Shown: positions 1 to 5,477 of the stretch, one piece after another
Numbering within the stretch: position 1 is the first letter of the stretch
Layout of the letters: the number at the start of each line of letters is the position of its first letter
Source: an uncultured Clostridia bacterium
GTDB taxonomy: Bacteria > Bacillota > Clostridia > Oscillospirales > Ruminococcaceae
DNA length: 5,477 nucleotides
NCBI GenBank assembly: GCA_945931735.1
Contig: CAMEPN010000148.1
Span: 1-5,477, forward strand
Direction: 5' to 3'
Program-made: the position numbers and the translations under genes
Notes under the pieces: generated by a model
Seen by the model: only the letters and a program-made list of their open reading frames with translations
What the model was told of the DNA's origin: nothing
Database searches by the model: none

Positions 1-650
1 GGATAGCTGAAGCTTGCGCCTCCGAGGAGGATAGCCTTTCTTGTAAGCGTTCCGTTCTCGTCCTTGATATATTCGTTTACCTCGTCGCAGAACTTAAGAA
101 GCTCTTCCTGATCAATAGCGCTTACGGTGAAATCAACGGAGATTGAGCCGATAGTCTGCGCCGCGCCGAGAGCGTTCTGAAGGATCTGGCGGCGGTTCTG
201 TGCCGCAAGCTCCTCCTCGCTGGTTTCCATTCCCTGTGTAACGTATGTCTTAAGGTCATATGTTACCTCTGTGGGAGTATAGAACGATGTGCTGAGGGTA
301 GTAGTACCGGGTTCGGAAACGTTAAGATTCTCAACTATAACGTTCGCTTCGCACTGCTCGAGGAACGCTCTGAACTCCTTGTCTACCTGATACGTTGTAA
401 GCTCGGGGAAGAACATATCCGCAAGGTGCTCGCCCTGCTCGTATGCGTCAAGCACCTGAGTCTTAAGACCATCCTTTGTTGACTGCTTTTCGAGCGCCGC
501 AACATATTCCTGCTGCTTTGTGGTGAGTGTCGCCGTTGTTGTGCCGATAGCCTCAAATCTGGGCTTGATGAATACGAAAATGCCTACCGCGAGGATTACG
601 ATTATTGCAATTACGAACGCCGCAATGCGTTCCTGTTTACTAAGTTTCAT
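1..650 (-). CDS. pilO: PilO-like type IV pilus alignment protein, C-terminus cut by window edge
   Basis: The frame is open from the ATG at 650 to the left edge, giving 216 visible residues. The protein has a short basic cytoplasmic start (MKLSKQER), one membrane helix at about 11-29 (AFVIAIIVILAVGIFVFIK), a polar, probably helical stretch at about 35-75, and a mixed alpha/beta region after about 80. The stretch at 167-216 (IGSISVDFTV, then ELLKFCDEVNEYI, then ILLGGASFSY) resembles the beta-alpha-beta ferredoxin-like fold of PilO. Established role: PilO is a bitopic inner-membrane protein that pairs with PilN and links cytoplasmic PilM to the extracytoplasmic part of the machine. The start is supported by AGGAGGT at 659-665 with 8-nt spacing. 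The ATG overlaps the TAA of the upstream gene by one base. Sequence identity to PilO is weak by eye, so the call rests on topology, fold pattern and position directly after PilMN. Another bitopic pilus protein is possible but less likely. Confidence 0.72.
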   Translation of the reverse strand, partial: MKLSKQERIAAFVIAIIVILAVGIFVFIKPRFEAIGTTTATLTTKQQEYVAALEKQSTKDGLKTQVLDAYEQGEHLADMFFPELTTYQVDKEFRAFLEQCEANVIVENLNVSEPGTTTLSTSFYTPTEVTYDLKTYVTQGMETSEEELAAQNRRQILQNALGAAQTIGSISVDFTVSAIDQEELLKFCDEVNEYIKDENGTLTRKAILLGGASFSY

Positions 651-2302
651 TATTCGTTACCTCCTGCTGTCTGGTCTTCCGCCGTTTCGTCCGGCTCCAG
701 ATCGATCGTTGCATTCTTCTCGTCGCTGCCCATGTTGAGCTTCATAGAGATATCAAACGAGAACAGCGTGTCGAACTTTGCGGTGTCCTCATCGGAAAGC
801 ATTGCGTAGGTTGCAAGGTCGCTGGAATTGAGCTTTTCAAAGCCGGTGTAGGAAACGCTGTTGAAGTAAGCGTCGCCGTACTTATCCTTGACCTTTTCCG
901 TGAGGTATTCCGCATACGCAGAAGGAATATGCGCGGGGTTGCCTTCGCACATACCTACGAAGGAAACATTTACATCGTAGCCGTTGATGGAGATATTGGT
1001 TATCTCAAGCTCTTCCTTGCCTGTAAGTATACCGTTTTCCTTGTCGTCGATAGGCTCGCGCAGCTTTTCGATAACGTAGCTCTGAACCTTGGGCTGATAG
1101 TTAAACAGCAGGACGGTCTGGTTTACCGTGGAGTTATACTGCTCGAAGCCCTGAAGCATTGATTTTCTTGTATCCACCGTCGCCAGGTCGGCAACAAGCG
1201 CGGGATCGCTGAGCTGATTTTGAACCTTGTCTATCTCCGCCTTGTAGTTGTTGTTGATTATCTCAAGACCTAAGCAGATACCCGCAACAACGAGCACCGC
1301 GCCTGCGCAGCCTGCGCCGATCGCCAGAAGGAAGCCGCTCATTCCCTTGGATTCCTTCGCGGAGGTCGCCTCGAGCAGGTTGATGTGCTCGAGCTCCTTA
1401 TTGCGGCGGTAGAGCGCGCCGATAGCGTTCGCGTACTTCGTGAAGTCGATCTCCGTCATGGTGATGACGCTTGTCGGAGTCGAGAGGATATTTGCGGGGA
1501 TATTAAAGGAAGAAATGGTGTTGGTAAGCTCGATGAAGTTTTCGATGTCGCCGTAGAACATTATCTCCTTAAGCGGCTTAGAGCCCTTTCTGCTCCTGAT
1601 GAACTGGAGCATTCTGAAAAGGTTGTCGTAGACCGCGCGGGTGAGGTAGTTCGGCGCGTTGTCGTAGTCGTTGGGGTCAACATTGAAGTAACGGGAGAAT
1701 ACGAGCTGATTGTCCTCGTAGAGGTTCATGTTGAGGAAGCCCTTGTCTATCTGGATAAGCAGCAGGGGCATTCTGTCCGCCATCTTCGGTGCGTTTACGA
1801 TAAGGCGCGTTACGGAGTTGTTGGAGATGTTTACGCCCTTGAGCGAGATGCCTATGTGGGAGAACAGTCTTACATAGCCGTCAACAAGACGCTGCGGGCA
1901 GGCAGCCGCGATGACCTTGATGAGCTTGTTCTTCTCCTCGTCCTCCGTTTCGCCCGCGATGGTGAACGAGATGTTGTATTCGTTGGAAATATTCATGCTC
2001 GACTGGATCATTGCCTCGATGATAGCGGGGTTCTTCATCGTCTTGGGCTTTGCGAGCAGCATTTCCTTGTAAACTATGGAGCTGGAGGTAATGGACACGA
2101 TCGCGTCCTTTTCCTTGATGTCCTTTGTCTTGATGATATCGTTCAGCTCAGCCGCGACCATGGGGACATCGGTTATGTAGCCGTTGGACACCATGCCCAT
2201 GGAAAGTTCGCGCATATCGGCGTCCTGAACTCTTATCTTGTTTCCGCTGTGAACGCCTCTGACAAGCTTGATTTGTCTGTCGGTAATATCTATTGAAAGC
2301 AT
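650..2302 (-). CDS. pilMN: PilM-PilN fusion protein of type IV pilus assembly
   Basis: 550 residues. Residues 1-300 form a PilM-like actin-fold domain, opening with LSIDITDRQIKLV (phosphate-1 loop position), with a second core strand pair at 180-205 (LLIQIDKGFL to QLVFSRYF) and a closing ANAIGALYRR helix at 291-300. At 307-310 INLL appears, the motif that in separate PilN proteins marks the N-terminus and docks into PilM. A membrane helix follows at about 323-347, then a coiled-coil-like stretch (350-390) and a PilN-type ferredoxin-like domain (about 401-525, with ISINGYDVNVSFVG and a closing FSFDISMKL). The last 25 residues are acidic and probably disordered. The protein should sit in the cytoplasm and inner membrane, tethering the platform and motor side to PilO. 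PilMN fusions are known in C. difficile. The start is set by GAGGT at 2309-2313, 6 nt before the ATG. It lies 35 nt after pilC and overlaps pilO by one base. The actin-type nucleotide motifs look degenerate. Confidence 0.88.
   Translation of the reverse strand: MLSIDITDRQIKLVRGVHSGNKIRVQDADMRELSMGMVSNGYITDVPMVAAELNDIIKTKDIKEKDAIVSITSSSIVYKEMLLAKPKTMKNPAIIEAMIQSSMNISNEYNISFTIAGETEDEEKNKLIKVIAAACPQRLVDGYVRLFSHIGISLKGVNISNNSVTRLIVNAPKMADRMPLLLIQIDKGFLNMNLYEDNQLVFSRYFNVDPNDYDNAPNYLTRAVYDNLFRMLQFIRSRKGSKPLKEIMFYGDIENFIELTNTISSFNIPANILSTPTSVITMTEIDFTKYANAIGALYRRNKELEHINLLEATSAKESKGMSGFLLAIGAGCAGAVLVVAGICLGLEIINNNYKAEIDKVQNQLSDPALVADLATVDTRKSMLQGFEQYNSTVNQTVLLFNYQPKVQSYVIEKLREPIDDKENGILTGKEELEITNISINGYDVNVSFVGMCEGNPAHIPSAYAEYLTEKVKDKYGDAYFNSVSYTGFEKLNSSDLATYAMLSDEDTAKFDTLFSFDISMKLNMGSDEKNATIDLEPDETAEDQTAGGNE
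659..665 (-). promoter_or_regulatory. Ribosome binding site of pilO inside the 3' end of pilMN
   Basis: AGGAGGT with an 8-nt spacer to the ATG at 650. It is embedded in the last codons of pilMN, whose TAA shares its last A with the pilO ATG (TAATG). The arrangement supports translational coupling, and thus matched production, of the two partner proteins. Confidence 0.85.
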
Positions 2303-2308
2303 ATTTTC

Positions 2309-2313
2309 ACCTC
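2309..2313 (-). promoter_or_regulatory. Ribosome binding site of pilMN
   Basis: GAGGT lies 6 nt before the ATG at 2302, in the 35-nt gap after the TGA of pilC. The gap contains no promoter-like or terminator-like sequence, so pilMN is read from the pilC message. Confidence 0.75.
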
Positions 2314-2337
2314 ATATAGTCTGTTTTTTCGGTCGGA

Positions 2338-3531
2338 TCAGGAAATATCGGTCATGCTGCCGTAGAGCATCGGGAACATACCTGCGAGGAACACGCCTAT
2401 CGCAACACCCATGATAATGATCATCAGAGGTTCCATAAGTCCGACAAGCTTTGTGATAGCTGCGTCAGCCTCTTCGTCGTAGTAGTCGGCAGCCTTGCCG
2501 AGGATCGTGTCGAGGGTACCGGATTCTTCTCCGACGTAAATGATAGAGGTGAACATACCCTCAAAAATTCCGGTCTTTTCTATTGACTTTGACATACTCT
2601 CGCCGAGCTTGATATCGGCGATAACGTCCTTGAAGCGCTCGGTAACATAGGAGTTGCCGATAACGGAAACCGACTTTTCGATACAGTCTACCATCTGAAG
2701 ACCCGCACCGTAAAGGTTCGCCATGTTTCTCGCGAAGCGTCCCGTGTACATGGTGGAGATAAGCTTTCCTACCTTGGGTATCTTAAGGATAAGCTCGTCG
2801 AACTTAAGCCTTGTGACGGGAGTTTTAAGCATGAACCAAATCGCAACGATGATAACAGCGATAACGATAATATAGACGTACCACTGATTTATCAGCGAAT
2901 CGGAGAACGCCATAAGACCTGCGGAAAGCGGCGACATATCCTCGGGATCCATCATGGATCCGAACTGCGGAAGTACCGCCACGAACAGCAGAACGATTAC
3001 CGCGATAAGCAGAACGGCAAGCACGCAGGGGTAAACCATCGCGCTCTTAGCCTTGTTAGCGGTCTTGTTCGCATTTGCGAAGTGGTCGGAAATACGGTTG
3101 AGCATCTGGTCGAGCGTACCGGAAGCTTCGCCCGCGGATACCATGCTCACGAAAAGCTCGGGGAAAACGCCCGGCTTTGAGTTGAGGACATCGGAGAAGG
3201 ATTTACCTTTCTGTACCTCCTCGTAGATATCCAGAAGAACAGCCTTTGCTTTTTTGTTTTCCTGCTGCTCTTGGAGTATGTAGAGCGCTCTTACGAGCGA
3301 CAGACCCGCCGACGTCATGGACGCAAGCTGTCTGCTTATGAACGATACCTCTTTTGTCTTGAACTTGTACTTGACATCGTTGGCGCTATTTGTGCCGATG
3401 TCACGGTATCTGGTACAGTACAGTCCACGCTCCTTCAGTTTTTGCTGAAGCTCGATATAATCCTCCGCCATTTCCTGTCCGCGAACGGTTTTTCCGTTGA
3501 CGTCAGTGGCAACATAAGAGAATTTTTTCAC
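2338..3531 (-). CDS. pilC: PilC/GspF-family inner-membrane platform protein of the type IV pilus
   Basis: 397 residues from a GTG start, the usual PilC length. The protein has an N-terminal KKFSYVATDVNGK segment typical of the family, then two homologous GspF domains. The first has FISRQLASMTSAG at 64-76 and GEASGTLD at 134-141. The second has FARNMANLYGAG at 266-277 and GEESGTLD at 334-341. Membrane helices lie at about 164-190, 217-235 and 366-390. Established role: PilC is the polytopic platform on which the PilB and PilT ATPases act to extrude or retract pilin. The GTG at 3531 is preferred because GGAGGT (3538-3543) lies 6 nt upstream and because the protein then begins VKKFSY as in the family. 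A TTG at 3555 would add eight residues (RGNGGNP-type) encoded by the ribosome binding site itself. pilC is the first gene of the visible operon. The family call is secure. Within the GspF superfamily, the adjacent PilMN and PilO favour PilC over a type II secretion GspF. Confidence 0.95.
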   Translation of the reverse strand: MKKFSYVATDVNGKTVRGQEMAEDYIELQQKLKERGLYCTRYRDIGTNSANDVKYKFKTKEVSFISRQLASMTSAGLSLVRALYILQEQQENKKAKAVLLDIYEEVQKGKSFSDVLNSKPGVFPELFVSMVSAGEASGTLDQMLNRISDHFANANKTANKAKSAMVYPCVLAVLLIAVIVLLFVAVLPQFGSMMDPEDMSPLSAGLMAFSDSLINQWYVYIIVIAVIIVAIWFMLKTPVTRLKFDELILKIPKVGKLISTMYTGRFARNMANLYGAGLQMVDCIEKSVSVIGNSYVTERFKDVIADIKLGESMSKSIEKTGIFEGMFTSIIYVGEESGTLDTILGKAADYYDEEADAAITKLVGLMEPLMIIIMGVAIGVFLAGMFPMLYGSMTDIS

Positions 3532-3537
3532 CGGATT

Positions 3538-3543
3538 ACCTCC
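3538..3543 (-). promoter_or_regulatory. Ribosome binding site that sets the GTG start of pilC
   Basis: GGAGGT is followed by a 6-nt spacer (AATCCG) and GTG at 3531. This placement decides for GTG over the in-frame TTG at 3555, whose reading would run through this site. The TTG has only a G-poor upstream sequence. Confidence 0.85.
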
Positions 3544-3551
3544 ATTCCCCC

Positions 3552-3569
3552 GCAATGCAGTGTCATTGC
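3552..3569 (-). other. Hairpin in the pilC leader just upstream of the ribosome binding site
   Basis: GCAATG and CATTGC form a perfect 6-bp stem with a 6-nt loop. The stem ends 8 nt before the GGAGGT of pilC. It lies inside the predicted 92-nt leader, so it would be present in the RNA. It does not cover the ribosome binding site and has no U-run after it, so it is not a terminator. It might influence mRNA stability or initiation, or be incidental. Confidence 0.35.
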
Positions 3570-3629
3570 CTGATTTCAGCAGCGGCAGCCGTGCAAGGCA
3601 TAGCTAACCCATACTGCTTGAATAGTTTA

Positions 3630-3658
3630 ATTATAACATAAATTTAACGTTATTTCAA
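3630..3658 (-). promoter_or_regulatory. Promoter of the pilC-pilMN-pilO operon (sigma-A type)
   Basis: On the minus strand, TTGAAA (3658-3653, five of six matches to TTGACA) is followed by a 17-bp spacer and a perfect TATAAT (3635-3630), preceded by an extended -10 TG at 3638-3637. Predicted transcription start is A at about 3623, giving a leader of about 92 nt before the GTG of pilC. This is as close to consensus as a promoter can be judged by eye, but the start has not been mapped. Confidence 0.8.
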
Positions 3659-3676
3659 GCGCTGAAACCGCTTTTT
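3653..3676. promoter_or_regulatory. Candidate operator: inverted repeat and cre-like sequence over the pil -35
   Basis: TTTCA (3653-3657) and TGAAA (3663-3667) are inverted copies around a 5-nt AGCGC centre. Removing one A would give the perfect palindrome TTTCAGCGCTGAAA. The left arm lies within the pil -35 hexamer. The right arm begins TGAAACCGCTTTTT (3663-3676), which fits TGWAANCGNTNWCA, the catabolite-responsive-element consensus of CcpA, at all but the last two bases. A protein bound here would block or contact RNA polymerase at the pil promoter. This is inference from pattern and position, and short symmetric sequences occur by chance. Confidence 0.3.
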
Positions 3677-3812
3677 TTATGCCAATAAGCCATAAAACGG
3701 CAATTTTGCGTGTAGAATTTCCCGCTCTGCAAATGTGCATTTTAACCAAAATAATCAACAGTACATATGTTTTATTATCAAATTCGTAAATCAAACTTTC
3801 GCCGATGTGCTC

Positions 3813-3841
3813 TTGATTTATGGGAGATTATATGCTATAAT
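3813..3841 (+). promoter_or_regulatory. Promoter of the phosphorylase gene (sigma-A type)
   Basis: TTGATT (3813-3818, four of six matches to TTGACA), a 17-bp spacer, and a perfect TATAAT (3836-3841) with an extended -10 TG at 3833-3834. Predicted start is G at 3847 or 3848, about 49 nt before the ATG at 3897. The extended -10 block TATGCTATAAT differs by one base from that of the divergent pil promoter. Confidence 0.8.
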
Positions 3842-3884
3842 TAATAGGTACACAAGACTTTCCGTCCGGATAAACCCGAACATC

Positions 3885-3890
3885 AAGGAG
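3885..3890 (+). promoter_or_regulatory. Ribosome binding site of the phosphorylase gene
   Basis: AAGGAG lies 6 nt before the ATG at 3897. No in-frame start codon lies between the predicted transcription start and this ATG, which fixes the short N-terminus of the enzyme. Confidence 0.8.
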
Positions 3891-3896
3891 AACGCT

Positions 3897-5477
3897 ATGA
3901 TAGACAAGAACCTGCTCAAAAAGGACTTTTCCGAATTTCTCGCCGATATGGATACCAGCGGCAGACCCACCGCGCCGCAGCTTCACGACGCCCTTTCCCG
4001 CGCGATAATGAAGCAGGCGGTGCCGACGATGAAAAACAGCGCGCCGAAAGGCCGCTCCGCAAGCTACCTCTCCGCGGAGTTCCTCGTAGGGCGCGCGGTA
4101 TACAACAACATACTCTGCCTCGGGCTGCACGACGAAGCCGAGGAGCTGCTTAACAGCGCGGGCGCGTCCCTGTGCGACCTTGAGGAGATAGAGGACGCCG
4201 CCCTCGGAAACGGCGGACTCGGCAGGCTCGCCGCCTGCTTCCTCGACAGCGCCGCGTCAATGCGCCTCCCGCTGACGGGCTACGGCATACGCTATAAATA
4301 CGGTTTATTCAAGCAGACGATAGAAGACGGCTTCCAGCGCGAATACGCGGACGACTGGACAAAATTCGGCGACCCGTGGAGCCGCCGCGTTGACGACGAC
4401 GCGGTAACGATCCGCTTCAGCGACCTTGAGGTGCTTGCCGTTCCTTATGATATGCCGATATTCGGCTACAAGAACGATTTCGCAGGTACACTGCGCCTGT
4501 GGCAGGCGGAAGCGCCGCAGTCCTTTGACTTCGACGCGTTCAACAACTCCGATTTTATCGGCGCGTTCCGTGACCAGAACGCCGCGCAGAGCATTTCGCA
4601 GGTGCTTTACCCCAACGACAGCACCGACGAGGGCAGGGTCCTCCGCCTCCGCCAGGAGTATTTCTTCTCCGCAGCTTCCATTGAGGATCTCATCAGAAAG
4701 CACCTCCGCGCAGGCAGACGGCTGCTCGACTTCGCCGAGTATAACTCAATACAGCTGAACGACACCCACCCCACTATCGCTATCCCCGAGCTTATACGCT
4801 GCCTGATAAAGCGCGGCTGTGAGTTTGAGGAAGCGCTCGAGATCGCGAAAAAGACCTTCAACTACACCAACCACACCATTATGTCCGAGGCGCTCGAAAA
4901 ATGGGGCACGGGCATTATGGAGAAAATACTCCCCGAGGTTTACTCCGTCATTCTCCGCATAAACGAAGCGTTCATCGCGGATATGTACCGCCGCGGTATG
5001 CCGAGGGAGAAGATAGACCAGATGAAGCCCGTGTCGGGCGGGGTCGTGCATATGGCGAAAATGGCGATATACTGCACGAGCTGCACCAACGGCGTCGCAC
5101 GCATTCACACCGAAATACTCAAGCACGACGCCCTCCCCGAGTGGTACGAGCTTTACCCCGAGCGCTTTCAGAACAAGACAAACGGCATAACGCCGCGCCG
5201 CTGGATCGCGCTGTGCAACCCCGCGCTCTCCGCGCAGATAACCGAGCTTCTCGGGAATGAAAGCTGGATAACCGACCTATCGCAGCTCAGCGGGCTGAAA
5301 AAATACGCCGACGACAAGGCGCAGCTTGACCGCTTCGCCGCAATAAAGGCGGATAATAAGCGCGCTCTCGCCGACTATATAGCCGAGCATGAGGGCGTGA
5401 GCGTTGACCCCGAAAGCATTTTCGACATTCAGATAAAGCGCCTGCATGAATACAAGCGCCAGCTTCTCAACGCGTTC
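3897..5477 (+). CDS. glgP: Glycogen/maltodextrin phosphorylase (GT35), C-terminus cut by window edge
   Basis: The frame is open from the ATG at 3897 to the right edge, giving 527 residues of an expected 750-850. The enzyme removes glucose from non-reducing ends of alpha-1,4-glucans with phosphate, giving glucose 1-phosphate in the cytoplasm. Visible family blocks in order: GNGGLGRLAACFLDS (104-118), YGIRYKYGLFKQ, LYPNDS (asparagine 240, the 280s-loop region), LNDTHPTIAIPEL (asparagine 288), FNYTNHTIMSEALE (from 321), NGVARIHTEILK, TNGITPRRW (428-436) and DIQIKRLHEYKRQ (510-522). K514, R515 and K520 match the phosphate/PLP-contact K-R-x4-K of the family. The PLP Schiff-base lysine region lies beyond the window. 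The N-terminus is short: it starts near where the catalytic core of animal enzymes begins, so it lacks their regulatory extension, as in many Clostridia. The start is fixed by AAGGAG at 3885-3890, 6 nt upstream. The gene has its own promoter and diverges from the pil operon. Glycogen versus maltodextrin preference cannot be told from the sequence. Confidence 0.96.
   Translation, partial: MIDKNLLKKDFSEFLADMDTSGRPTAPQLHDALSRAIMKQAVPTMKNSAPKGRSASYLSAEFLVGRAVYNNILCLGLHDEAEELLNSAGASLCDLEEIEDAALGNGGLGRLAACFLDSAASMRLPLTGYGIRYKYGLFKQTIEDGFQREYADDWTKFGDPWSRRVDDDAVTIRFSDLEVLAVPYDMPIFGYKNDFAGTLRLWQAEAPQSFDFDAFNNSDFIGAFRDQNAAQSISQVLYPNDSTDEGRVLRLRQEYFFSAASIEDLIRKHLRAGRRLLDFAEYNSIQLNDTHPTIAIPELIRCLIKRGCEFEEALEIAKKTFNYTNHTIMSEALEKWGTGIMEKILPEVYSVILRINEAFIADMYRRGMPREKIDQMKPVSGGVVHMAKMAIYCTSCTNGVARIHTEILKHDALPEWYELYPERFQNKTNGITPRRWIALCNPALSAQITELLGNESWITDLSQLSGLKKYADDKAQLDRFAAIKADNKRALADYIAEHEGVSVDPESIFDIQIKRLHEYKRQLLNAF

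Larger units (their letters stand above)
3532..3896. other. Divergent intergenic regulatory region without genes
   Basis: These 365 bp separate the GTG of pilC from the ATG of the phosphorylase gene. I find no convincing coding frame. The section next to pilC (3532-3623) is its leader. The section at 3630-3841 is AT-rich and contains two back-to-back promoters whose -35 elements are 154 bp apart. Small symmetric sequences lie between them (AAATGTGCATTT at 3731-3742 and ACATATGT at 3763-3770). No tRNA, CRISPR, insertion-sequence or recognisable riboswitch pattern is seen. Confidence 0.85.

Noticed and set aside
520..738. A 72-codon plus-strand frame across the pilMN/pilO junction
   Set aside because: Its hydrophobic part is the reverse reading of the pilO membrane helix and it has no supporting ribosome binding site or family match.
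1385..2296. A 303-codon plus-strand open frame opposite pilMN
   Set aside because: It lies wholly antisense to the PilM domain. Its translation is low-complexity (runs of V, R, D, E and L) with no family resemblance, and the minus-strand frame has clear domains and a ribosome binding site. It is a shadow of codon bias.
3528..3545. Five-codon upstream frame (MEVIR) whose TGA overlaps the GTG of pilC
   Set aside because: It is encoded by the ribosome binding site of pilC itself and has only a GGGGGA stretch directly next to its ATG, too close to serve as a normal ribosome binding site. Probably incidental.
3553..3555. TTG start for pilC, eight residues longer
   Set aside because: It lacks a good upstream ribosome binding site, and the added residues are encoded by the strong GGAGGT that fits the GTG at 3531.
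3532..3623. c-di-GMP riboswitch in the pilC leader
   Set aside because: Considered because of the C. difficile precedent. I do not see the conserved GGCAAACC or GGGACGCAAAGCC type blocks of class I, nor a recognisable class II layout.
3657..3678. Intrinsic terminator-like structure AAGCG/CGCTT followed by seven T
   Set aside because: The stem is only 5 bp, and no plus-strand gene upstream would need termination. It also overlaps the pil -35 element, so a regulatory reading is more economical.
3828..5260. Several 84-132-codon frames on both strands within the phosphorylase gene, and one at 3828-4130 reaching into the intergenic region
   Set aside because: All overlap the well-supported phosphorylase frame, have compositions typical of out-of-frame reading of GC-rich codons, and resemble no known family.

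Overview
The window carries two divergently transcribed units separated by an AT-rich regulatory gap of about 365 bp. It looks like chromosomal DNA of a Gram-positive bacterium of the class Clostridia. The reasons are strong AGGAGG-type ribosome binding sites before every gene, consensus sigma-A-like promoters, a fused PilM-PilN protein of the kind known from Clostridioides difficile, and a short-N-terminus bacterial glycogen phosphorylase. A Ruminococcus-like (Oscillospirales) host is my best guess from the moderate GC coding style and the pairing of type IV pilus genes with glycogen metabolism. The genus cannot be fixed from this sequence alone.

Left part (1-3531, minus strand): three genes of a type IV pilus assembly operon, read right to left. 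pilC encodes the inner-membrane platform protein. A 35-nt gap follows, then a pilM-pilN fusion encoding an actin-fold cytoplasmic domain joined to a membrane-anchored alignment domain. pilO overlaps it by one base (TAATG) and runs off the left edge. No PilB or PilT motor ATPase and no pilin is visible. The operon starts at pilC here, so those parts must lie further left or elsewhere. Together PilC, PilMN and PilO would form the membrane platform and the cytoplasmic-to-extracytoplasmic alignment complex of the pilus machine. Outer-membrane partners (PilP, PilQ) are not expected in this kind of cell.

Middle (3532-3896): no gene. It holds two well-formed, back-to-back promoters with nearly identical extended -10 modules (TATGTTATAAT toward pilC, TATGCTATAAT toward the phosphorylase), both with 17-bp spacers. 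A 92-nt pilC leader carries a small hairpin. A cluster of overlapping inverted-repeat and cre-like sequence lies on the pil -35 element.

Right part (3897-5477, plus strand): the first 527 codons of a glycogen/maltodextrin phosphorylase, cut by the window end before the PLP-lysine region.

Nothing here amounts to a wholly new system. The most useful second looks are the PilM-PilN fusion joined exactly at the PilN interaction motif, the apparent loss of nucleotide-binding residues in its PilM half, and the regulatory patch at the pilus promoter.
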